Shown here in pieces: positions 11,177 through 18,338 of a DNA stretch of 21,070 nt; the stretch's first letter is position 1, and each line of letters starts with the position of its first letter. Source of the DNA: Cruorifilaria tuberocauda (taxonomy: Eukaryota; Nematoda; Chromadorea; Rhabditida; Onchocercidae); assembly GCA_013365365.1 (NCBI GenBank), contig JABVXU010000774.1:1-21070 (forward strand), read 5' to 3'. The translations under genes and the position numbers were made by a program. A model generated the notes under the pieces. The model searched no databases, had not been told where the DNA came from, and worked only from the letters and a program-made list of their open reading frames with translations.

Positions 11177-11194
11177 ATGAACAGTTCACCTCAC
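11177..11194 (+). CDS. bar-1: bar-1 coding exon 1 (residues 1-6)
   Basis: Encodes only MNSSPH and ends at the donor GTTAGT in phase 0. The start was chosen as the first in-frame ATG after the splice acceptor at 11146. An alternative start at the ATG at 11318 would use codons that overlap the next acceptor (ATGCAG), which is better read as intron sequence. Confidence 0.65.
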
Positions 11195-14100
11195 GTTAGT
11201 TATTTCATTTTATAAGAAATTTTAATGATTTATTTAAATATAAGTCTAACTCTATATAGTATATTTGGGAGGATTTCAATCAATACTCCACCAAAAAGCA
11301 AATTTAAGTAATTTTTTATGCAGGATTATGTACCTCATTGCTCACCGGCAGAACAATTGCCGAGTACGATGCAAGCAGTTTCTGAGAATCGTCATTTCAA
11401 TGTAGGCGCAATGGTTTCTCCGAAATCGGGTCCTGGTAGGCCTTCCGTCCCTCAACAACAACCTCTATTCAACACTAGCGGTAGTTCAACACGTCTTCCT
11501 CTATCTCAGGCCCAACCAATTCCCACTTCATCACAAATGCCTCCACGTTCTGCTCAGGTGCCTCTTTCCGGTCCACTTCCTCATCATTATCAACAGCAGG
11601 AGCAATCTGCTTCTACTGGAAACGTTGATGGTTCTTCAACTGGTCCTCCCAGTGCAACAAGTGCGATGTTCCGTGTACAAATGTGGTCTAATAATTTCGA
11701 TAGTGGTGTTCATTCTATGAATCATAGTTCGGTAGGTTTATTTCTATATTTCTATACTAAATTTTAACGGCTTGCAACTTTCGACCTTACAAATTTAGTA
11801 GTTCAACCTGGTCATTACGTTAGCTTCAAACATAGTCCGATACTAATAATTAGGTAAAGTGTGCTAGCTGATCTTATTGTAAGTAAAATAAGGATAATGA
11901 GGCTTAAAAATCATCACTTCGAATTGTTAAATTTCAATTATTTAGATATATTTGTTAAAAGATGAGAACGGACTCATGATGCTATACAGCTCTCATCATT
12001 ATTTACTTTAAGGCACCATCTGTATTATCAGTTGGTTCCCTACGTGCTGGATCGCAAATTTCAACGATGTCCGATGACGCACATTCGCGAATTGAGTTAA
12101 CTGATCAGCAACAAATAAAGTTCGAAAATATACCGTCAGATTTAGGGCGTGGCTCACAAGATGGTGAAACACGAAATGCAGTTCCGGAGCTCATACATTT
12201 ACTTAGTGATACTGATGAGGTTTTCATTTCTTTGTGAAATATATATTTTGATCTATTAGAGAATTGTTTATGAAAATGTTCGGAAAAAGGCTTTGTGAGC
12301 ATCTGTTATCCTTGAACTTGGGCATTAATCTTTCATTTCTCTCACTCGAGTTGTTAGAAGAATTCTAACAGGTTGTTGTCGAGATTTGCAAAGCAAATAG
12401 ATTCTTTATTTGAAGTGATTCCAAAGCTGCCAAATTAAAAATCACATTCTAGGTAGTAGTACAGCGTGCAGCAACTACGATACAAACAATCGCTAAGATT
12501 GATTCCGAAGAACCACTTTATGCAGAACCGTATTTACGAGCATCTGAAGTTATAACTGCTCTAAAAAATCTTTTGAGAACAAAATCAAATAAACCAGTAA
12601 GTATTGATCTGGTTTTTCGGCAGAATTCTGTGTTTAGATTTCAAAAACTAATCGCGTTGTAAACAGAATTTCAAAAGAAACTCGAATTGAAAAAGCTTTC
12701 TTTATCTTTTTATGAAAACATTTCGAAATAAATGAAGTTTTATTTCTGCTGCTGAGTGTCAGAGAGGAATATGAGGCAACGTCATTTCTCCCTAATGAGA
12801 ATCTCATGTTTCTGTTAAAAATTTTTTAATTCCAGGCTATTATTAAACCAACACTCGGTGCTTTATTTCATATTTCTGAACGTCGTGATGGTCTTGAAAG
12901 CATTTTAAAAATAAATGATCAAACGAAGGGGTCGTTGTTGATTGATATTATTCAACATATTAAATTCACGTAAGTCTCCTGCTTTATTTATTTAACATTT
13001 TTTAAAGTTATAAGAAAGTAAATGACGCCATCGTAATCATAAAAAATTTTTTTCTTATATGGTTTAAGTGTTCTTTGATTTTTCGGATATTCGGCGGTCA
13101 ATCTATACAAATTAGAACAATTCGTAAAAGTGAATAGCCAAGCTATGAGAAGTTAGAAACTGTTCCTGCCGATTTTCAGCGGTGGTTCAGCTTTACGCTA
13201 CGCTATCTTAACATTTCATACGATCATTGCTGTAAAATCGGCTGATGGAAACAATATCGAAGTGGCTCGAGCGAACGGTGCTCTTCAAGCTCTTACTCAG
13301 TTTCTCGACCGTGAAAGCAATGAAAAGCTTCTTTCAGTAATTGTTGAATGTGTGCGATTGCTTTGTGATAAAAGTCAGTCGCAAAGGGTTAGTCATATTT
13401 GATATAGCTTTTATGTTAACTCTGTTGAACTTTTATTGGCGATATTATTTAAGATAAGTGAAATCATAGAAATTCCAACTCATCTTTTTATACCTAATCT
13501 AGAAATTATGAAATAGAGGTACGATCAGAAAATTGGCAAGCAAATTTTTTTTGTAACAGTTCATAAAATTTTCCGAATTCGCAATATTTTCATGTTTTCA
13601 AAATTTCAGGCATTATTTCTGCAATTAAATGGCCCATCCAAACTTCTTCATATATTGCGTGTGTTACGTTATGAAGGTTTACTGTGGAGGACCACGCAGC
13701 TTTTGAAAATTTTTTCCAATGCAGTAAATCTTGATTATTTTCTTTCTGGATTACGGTTATTAGGACTAAGAGCTTTTTATATTTAAGAACTCGGTATATG
13801 TTTAGAAGCGAAGTAAAAGGATCTTCAACATATTCAAAATTCTTTTCTTTAATGCTTTCATTTGTAGGATCCCCAAGCAATAGTGAAATGTGGTGGCTAT
13901 GATGTCCTACATAAACAGCTGGAGCATGCTAGTCAGCGGTTAATTATCTCAACTTTGGAATGCATTAGAAATATGTCCGACGTATCCACCAAAGATATGG
14001 ATGTATCACCTCTTCTTAACAAACTTCTTCAACTTTTGGGTACCTTTTAATTTATATCTTTTTAAATAATGATTAGCATTTAGTTAATAATTATGAATTG

Positions 14101-17100
14101 TCTATATTAAACTTAAGAAATGATTTACGGAGTCTGCTGTAGCGATGCTGTTGTTGGCTTCCTACCATGTCGTTCCTGTCCATGATTTTTTTTCAATGAT
14201 TACTGTAAATAAGTTTGAAAATGACGGTTACATTCAATGACATTGTTTACCTTTTGAGACTTCTTTTTAACCAAAAAGAATTACACTTTTTTTGATTGAT
14301 ATAATTAGTTCACGTACAAAATCGTCTTTAGGTGCGATGGATCCAATTGTTATTTTATATTGCACCGGAATTTTATCGAACTTGTTAGCTAATAATCAGA
14401 TGAACAAGGAATTTTTATTCAGTCGAGGAGCAATACCAACTTTGTATCGTGTTTTGATTAGTTCATATAGCATACCAGCAAGCACTCCAAATCAACAGCA
14501 AAGAGTGGAGGATATACAGGTGCTTCAGAGAAATTTTTTTGGACTGTATGAATTTATTTTTCAGGATACCTGTTTTCGTTAGAAGTTTCTTTCTTTTAAA
14601 TTTTAGCAATTTTCCTTCACAGTGATCAATGATTGAAAATTCGAGCTAATTAGAAAGTCTTTTTCAAATAGATTTTCTAGAAAAAGACACCAAATTAACG
14701 ATACGATATTGTTAAAAAAGTCAAAGATGTATACCATTGTAAAGCATTGAAATACTCCTATGAAAAGGTGGTAGCATAATCAAGCATTTGGGCATATTGT
14801 TGATTTATTTCTGATAGTTTGGGATTCACTTATTACTTTTAGGAACGAGCGTTAGCAACATTGCGTCACTTGTGCGTCGGACATACTCATCAAGTTGAAG
14901 CGCAGAAAGCTGTCCTTCAACAACAGTACGCTGCTGATTTTTTGCTCCGGAAACTTACCGAAATGAGACCTTCCATATTGAAACAGACACTTCAGGTTAA
15001 TTTGAAATTGATTTTCACAAAAATAAGTCTTTAAATTGTATCTTGGATCTCAATATATTACTTAAAATCACAAAGTCGAACACAGTTTATGAAGAGTAGA
15101 TAATGATAACTGTATTCTTACAATTGGATGAAATATTTTTTCAAGAGTTGTGACCAGGACCGCATTGTTTTTTTTCGTCCGCTTTTAAGTAATGGAATTC
15201 CAAAATATCAGATATTGAATATTTCAGATACTGAATAAAGCAGCTTTACAAGATACAAACCTTCCATTGTTTCGTGAAATTCGTCTGAGACAGGCACCTG
15301 ATTGCGACACAAATTTTGTGGAACGTATCACATTGATTCTAAAGGTCGCTTGTGACCAATTGCCATCGGTAAAATATTTAGCACTATAATCTTTGCAGTT
15401 TGTAATCGAACTTGGTATAGAATTATTTTGGTTTTCCAGAATAAATCAAGGAATGGACGGAGTAGAAGTGCATTGGAAGAAAGGAAATAGTGGTAATTAT
15501 TTTAATTATTTTTACTTATTTTTAATAAGTAAAAATAATTAAAATTATTTCTACTACTTTCGAAATGTCTAGTATGCGAATTTGTTACTTTCAGACAAAA
15601 ATGGTTGAGGAAGTGCGCGTTGCAGATCTCATTCAGTTATCATTATCTACTCTTCAGCTTTTATGCCGCGATTCACTTCTTTTAAATCAGGTTTTTCTTT
15701 GGAGTATCGTTTTTCCAACTTTATATTAATTTGCAGGAAGTGGAAATTTAAACTTGCAGATATCATTTTGCGTTAGAAGAGCTGATTTCCTAATGTTTCG
15801 CGATCGAGATGGTGATTGTGCAGCATTGCTGCCAGTCTTTTGTTTATATCAGAATTATGTGAAAGATGAAAATTTGGATAGAAGTGCACTCGGTCTTATA
15901 TATGAACTCTCTTCACATCCGGAGGTTGGTCATCTAAAATAATTGATTTGAAATCAATTTTTTTACTAGCATTAGTGACAGCTATTCACTGGTCCTTTGA
16001 TATCCGGAAAAACTTTTTTTTTCTGCTGCAAACAGCTAATCTAATGAGCTAATCAAACATTCTTCTAGTCCAGAATGCACTGAAATGTTTATAAACAACA
16101 TAAGAATTCATCATATTTCAGTTAGCTGCATTATACGCTGCAGATAGTAGCTTAATGGCAGCTTTGCATCATTATTCACAAAGTCGCAACCAACCTTTTG
16201 GTTAGTTTATATTATTTTAAAAATGGGATACTGTCAAATTCGAAATGACTATATAGGACTCTAAGTGTTGAACATCTAGTGCGTATACAGAGTCTGATCA
16301 TAAGAGTTGTAATGGTCAAATCTTGAACCATAAAGGTTAAAAAAATCTAATTACGTGGATGCTTTGTTAATCCGTCTTAATGGTACATTTAAGGACGAAG
16401 TTACTTGAATTTCTGGCTGTTCAGTAAATCGTGATAATGACATTGAATATTGTTATTTAGCTTCTATTAAAGGAGAATATTATAATAGAAATATCAGGAT
16501 GCGAAATAAGTTATATATATATATATATATATATTACTTATATATATGTATATGTATTACTTATGTAAAGTGAAACAAAAATATACTTCAAATTGTTGCA
16601 GCAACGTATGCCAAACAGGCTTATGAACGCAGTATGCAAGGAGGGAATCCATCTGTTCTTTATCAAAATTTCCCTTTGACACCTCCATCGCATCGTTTGA
16701 TGTTGCATTCGACACAACCAGCTGGGCAGCCTAATATACCGTACAATGGGTATTCTTCGCAACAAATTCAGTTTCCTCAGCAAACCTATGGGACCAATAA
16801 TTCCTACAATACCGTATCATCATCTGCATCAATGACACTTCATTATCCTCCTTTACCACAACAACAAACTCCATTGTCAACACCTGTATCTTTAACTTCA
16901 TATCCTAACATAGAAGCTCCTAGTATTCATGTGCAGTCTCAGGTAAATTTTATCTTGAAATAATTTAAAATTTCAAGAATGAGAAATTCTCATTTCTACG
17001 CTCACTCAAATGATGCATTTTGCCTTTCATAAATTTTTACTTTCATTTGGTCATCGTTTTTCTCGAGTGACGACGAATTACTTTTTTACGAATTTCGAAT

Positions 17101-18136
17101 TCTCAAATCACTTGTCGATCCTGATTTTCATTGTTGAATATTCTTTCGAATATGTTTCATAGGTCTTTGCAATGTGACCTTTTGAAGAGATTCTGCAATT
17201 TATGAAATATAACTTAATATTATGCAAAAATTAAATATTTCTCCAGAGTTCCTCGTTTCAGACTTTGTCACCTCCTCAGCAGCAAGTACCTTCCGATAAC
17301 CAGGCAGGTCCCGTTATGTATGGCCGTGAAGGTACATCGCAAAATACCGTTAACGCTTCTAATAACATGGAATATTCTTCAGAAGTCTGGCCTGAGGTTT
17401 CTTTTAAAGAAATATCCGATGTAAATCGCAAGGCTTTTAATACATTTTTGAAACTTTTGCATTTGTATCAAAAATTTCAAACTTAATTAACGTTGTTATT
17501 TCGGATGCGTGCTATGCAGAATAAACCGGATTTTAGACTAATATGTGTTTCGCATATCAATTGGATGCCATATTAGCGCTTTTCAGGATCTTTCTGGGCT
17601 TTCAATAAGTGACGATCCATTCGCAACAATGTTTACGCAGCAATTTGATTTACCTCAGCAGCAGAGACATCATTTGCGGTCGACTTACCCTTCTGGTTTC
17701 TTTTATGAAATTATTTTTTAAAATTAGGAGTCTGTTTTAACACTTCAGTATTGAGTGTGATGCTCATCCATATTAATAATGCTTTTACAATTATTGAGAA
17801 TATCTTTTAAAATACAGAATTATCTCATATAAGATCTTTTTTTTTAAAAAGCAAATAGCAATTAAGATTGTAATCATACTACAAAATCATTTAGCTTTCC
17901 TTCTTTCCGGTGTCGATGCTTTCAGAAAAGGAGTTCTGTAGCATCATTTTCTTTTTTTGATTTCAGCTCGAGGAGAACACGTTGGAGCCTCTTTAAATGC
18001 TTATTGTTGTTCCGAACCGTCAAATATTAATAGTACCGATCAACCGATGGAAAGCGTTCATATGGGCAGTCCCGATGCTCCAGCTTCTTGGAATGATCCA
18101 ACGAACAACAGCAACTTCGGTGATTTCCAAATGTAG
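11177..18136 (+). CDS. bar-1: Beta-catenin, BAR-1-like (Wnt pathway effector), 18 coding exons
   Basis: Coding exons: 11177-11194, 11324-11731, 12013-12219, 12453-12596, 12836-12969, 13180-13387, 13610-13723, 13868-14039, 14332-14519, 14843-14995, 15228-15368, 15595-15690, 15760-15924, 16122-16200, 16602-16942, 17262-17396, 17587-17695, 17967-18136. The product is about 993 aa, against 781 in human beta-catenin. Layout: P/Q/S-rich N-terminus (1-125), phosphodegron DSGVHS (132-137), linker (146-195), Armadillo repeats (about 195-755), low-complexity Q/N/S/P tail (756-993). Motifs shared with human beta-catenin in order include VPEL..LLSDTD, EGLLWRTT, ASQRL, IRNMSD, GILSNL, ATLRHL and ATYA. In this family the protein is destroyed by the Axin/APC/GSK3/CK1 complex without Wnt; with Wnt it enters the nucleus and activates TCF/LEF (POP-1) targets. 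The degron and the missing alpha-catenin site favour BAR-1 over adhesive HMP-2. That orthology is inference; beta-catenin identity is near certain. Confidence 0.9.
11324..11731 (+). CDS. bar-1: bar-1 exon 2: P/Q/S-rich N-terminus and first half of phosphodegron
   Basis: Acceptor TTATGCAG, donor GTAGGT, phase 0, residues 7-142. The first 110 or so residues are rich in Pro, Gln and Ser (QQQ runs, several PxxP). The exon ends with W-x-x-x-F-DSGVHS-MNHSS. DSGVHS matches the DSGxxS motif bound by beta-TrCP, and a Trp lies just before it, as in human beta-catenin. Confidence 0.9.
12013..12219 (+). CDS. bar-1: bar-1 exon 3: CK1 priming serine, linker, start of Arm repeat 1
   Basis: Acceptor TTTAAG, donor GTTTTC, phase 0, residues 143-211. 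It begins APS, completing the degron after splicing so that serines 133, 137, 141 and 145 have the same 4-residue spacing as human S33/S37/T41/S45. The linker is acidic and Gln-rich and has no Tyr. It ends with VPEL..LLSDTDE, the start of the Armadillo array. Leu202, Leu205, Asp208 and Asp210 match positions that bind BCL9 in the human protein. Confidence 0.9.
12453..12596 (+). CDS. bar-1: bar-1 exon 4: Arm repeats 1-2
   Basis: Acceptor TTCTAG, donor GTAAGT, phase 0, residues 212-259. It begins VVVQRAA, directly continuing the repeat 1 helix (human VVVNKAA), which confirms the junction with exon 3. Confidence 0.93.
12836..12969 (+). CDS. bar-1: bar-1 exon 5: Arm repeats 2-3
   Basis: Acceptor TTCCAG, donor GTAAGT, leaving two bases of a split Thr codon. 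LGALFHISERRDGL matches the human GTLHNLSHHREGL stretch. Residues 260-303. Confidence 0.93.
13180..13387 (+). CDS. bar-1: bar-1 exon 6: Arm repeats 3-5
   Basis: Acceptor TTTCAG, donor GTTAGT, residues 304-373. LRYAILTFHTII matches human LFYAITTLHNLL. The last residue, Arg373, aligns with human Lys312, one of the charged buttons that grip the TCF acidic peptide; positive charge is kept but Lys becomes Arg. Confidence 0.93.
13610..13723 (+). CDS. bar-1: bar-1 exon 7: Arm repeats 5-6
   Basis: Acceptor TTTCAG, donor GTAAAT, phase 0, residues 374-411. RYEGLLWRTTQLLKIFS matches human TYEKLLWTTSRVLKVLS, the most conserved part of the array. Overlapping ORFs on both strands here are shadows of this exon. 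Confidence 0.93.
13868..14039 (+). CDS. bar-1: bar-1 exon 8: Arm repeats 6-7
   Basis: Acceptor TTTGTAG, donor GTACCT, residues 412-468, leaving one base of a split Gly codon. AIVKCGG, ASQRL and CIRNMSD match human AIVEAGG, PSQRL and TLRNLSD. Arg445 corresponds to human Arg386. The human Trp383 position is Glu442. Confidence 0.93.
14332..14519 (+). CDS. bar-1: bar-1 exon 9: Arm repeats 7-8, conserved Lys button
   Basis: Acceptor CTTTAG, donor GTGCTT, residues 469-531. The splice restores LLGAMDP..GILSNL, matching human LLGSDDI..GILSNL without a gap. Lys494 in NNQMNK aligns with human Lys435, the main TCF/cadherin-binding lysine. A Ser/Thr/Gln-rich insert (SSYSIPASTPNQQQ) lengthens the loop before repeat 9. 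Reading through the donor would end at a TAG at 14580-14582. Confidence 0.93.
14843..14995 (+). CDS. bar-1: bar-1 exon 10: Arm repeats 8-9
   Basis: Acceptor CTTTTAG, donor GTTAAT, phase 0, residues 532-582. ATLRHLCVGH matches human ALRHLTSRH, with Arg539-His540 conserved. It continues through a Gln-rich helix (AVLQQQYAADFLLRKL), equivalent to human AVRLHYGLPVVVKLL. Confidence 0.93.
15228..15368 (+). CDS. bar-1: bar-1 exon 11: Arm repeats 9-10
   Basis: Acceptor ATTTCAG, donor GTAAAA, phase 0, residues 583-629. LNKAALQDTNLPLFRE aligns with human IRNLALCPANHAPLRE. It ends at the variable repeat 10 loop, where the human protein has a long flexible insert. Confidence 0.9.
15440..15492 (+). other. 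53-nt exon-like segment inside intron 11 (poison exon, cryptic exon or indel)
   Basis: Flanked by a very good acceptor (GGTTTTCCAG) and a plausible donor (GTAATT). Read in the frame of exon 11 it gives a basic, Ser-rich peptide (NKSRNGRSRSALEERK) and then TAG. Its length is not a multiple of three, although exons 11 and 13 join in phase 0 without it. It falls where human beta-catenin has the variable repeat 10 loop. It could be a rarely used stop-introducing exon, a decayed exon, or a true exon with a 1-base assembly deletion. Confidence 0.4.
15499..15545. repeat. 22-bp perfect inverted repeat (hairpin) in intron 11
   Basis: Bases 15499-15520 are the exact reverse complement of 15524-15545, with a TTT loop. 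It begins six bases after the donor (15493) of the exon-like segment at 15440-15492, so in RNA it could hinder U1 binding there. It is AT-rich, but a perfect 22-bp match with a 3-nt loop is notable. Confidence 0.9.
15595..15690 (+). CDS. bar-1: bar-1 exon 12: Arm repeat 10
   Basis: Acceptor CTTTCAG, donor GTTTTT, phase 0, residues 630-661. VEEVRVADLIQLSLSTLQLL aligns with human [20 protein letters not shown], and CRD follows as human ARD. The next intron is only 69 nt. Confidence 0.92.
15760..15924 (+). CDS. bar-1: bar-1 exon 13: Arm repeats 10-11
   Basis: Acceptor ACTTGCAG, donor GTTGGT, phase 0, residues 662-716. An acceptor 24 nt upstream (TTTGCAG) would bring an in-frame TAA, so this one was chosen. 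RSALGLIYELS matches human RVAAGVLCELA. About ten residues at the start (ISFCVRRADF) have no clear human counterpart. Confidence 0.88.
16122..16200 (+). CDS. bar-1: bar-1 exon 14: Arm repeats 11-12
   Basis: Acceptor ATTTCAG, donor GTTAGT, leaving one base of a split Ala codon, residues 717-742. LMAALHHYSQSRNQPFATYA across the junction aligns with human PLTELLHSRNEGVATYA. The next intron (401 nt) is the longest in the gene and holds a TA microsatellite at 16512-16534. Confidence 0.9.
16512..16534. repeat. (TA)n microsatellite in intron 14
   Basis: About 11 TA units within the 401-nt intron, followed by further TATATATGTATATG. Confidence 0.93.
16602..16942 (+). CDS. bar-1: bar-1 exon 15: last Arm helix and Gln/Ser/Pro-rich tail
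   Basis: Acceptor TTGCAG, donor GTAAAT, residues 743-856. It begins ATYAKQAYERSM (human ATYAAAVLFRMS), the end of repeat 12, and then becomes a low-complexity sequence rich in Gln, Pro, Ser, Asn and Tyr. In the family this position holds the transactivation region. No specific motif is recognised. Confidence 0.9.
17262..17396 (+). CDS. bar-1: bar-1 exon 16: Gln-rich tail, two possible acceptors
   Basis: Donor GTTTCT, residues 857-901. The acceptor is either TTTCAG ending at 17261 (preferred) or CTCCAG ending at 17246. Both keep phase and differ by five residues (SSSFQ). Without splicing, the frame continues 29 codons past the donor to a TAA at 17484-17486, so intron retention would give a different C-terminus. 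Confidence 0.85.
17587..17695 (+). CDS. bar-1: bar-1 exon 17: tail
   Basis: Acceptor TTTTCAG, donor GTTTCT, leaving one base of a split Ala codon, residues 902-937. Contains an acidic-hydrophobic patch (GLSISDDPFATMF) and a QQFDLPQQQ stretch. If unspliced, it would stop eight codons later. Confidence 0.85.
17860..17940 (+). repeat. Direct repeat copy 1 (in last intron of bar-1)
   Basis: Bases 17867-17940 (74 nt) are identical to 18265-18338; with AATTAAG in front the match is 81/82 with one 1-base indel. The repeat carries a pyrimidine-rich tract and GATGCTTTCAG, a complete 3' splice site, upstream of the acceptor actually used at 17966. Confidence 0.93.
17967..18136 (+). CDS. bar-1: bar-1 exon 18: C-terminus and stop
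   Basis: Acceptor GATTTCAG. Only the frame that completes the split codon is open (the other two stop early), which fixes the model. It ends in NFGDFQM and TAG at 18134-18136. The human C-terminal PDZ ligand (DTDL) is absent. Confidence 0.88.
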
Positions 18137-18165
18137 TATGTCTCCGAGTGCCATAAACAGTTGTA

Positions 18166-18171
18166 AATAAA
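18166..18171 (+). promoter_or_regulatory. Polyadenylation signal AATAAA of bar-1
   Basis: A canonical AATAAA lies 30 nt after the stop codon, giving a short 3' UTR if cleavage is about 15 nt downstream, as is usual in nematodes. The second 74-nt repeat copy would then be outside the mRNA. Confidence 0.65.
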
Positions 18172-18256
18172 TAACTGGTTACAAGAAATTTAGTGCTTGA
18201 ATCAAGGCATAAAATTTATTTGCTAATCAAAATGTTCATAATATATATTGCTTAGT

Positions 18257-18338
18257 AATTAAGCATTGTAATCATACTACAAAATCATTTAGCTTTCCTT
18301 CTTTCCGGTGTCGATGCTTTCAGAAAAGGAGTTCTGTA
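18257..18338 (+). repeat. Direct repeat copy 2 (downstream of bar-1)
   Basis: Second copy of the 74-nt repeat, 398 nt after the first. The two copies bracket the last coding exon and its poly(A) signal. The sequences flanking the two copies differ, so the duplication is confined to the repeat itself. Confidence 0.93.

Noticed and set aside
11318..11767. 149-codon ORF from the ATG at 11318
   Set aside because: The first two codons overlap the splice acceptor TTATGCAG and the last eleven are intron; the exon is 11324-11731.
12105..12302. 65-codon minus-strand ORF
   Set aside because: Antisense shadow of exon 3; the sense strand aligns to beta-catenin.
13590..13880. 96-codon minus-strand ORF
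   Set aside because: Antisense shadow of beta-catenin exon 7 and its flanks.
16538..16783. 81-codon minus-strand ORF
   Set aside because: Antisense to exon 15 and partly over a TA microsatellite.
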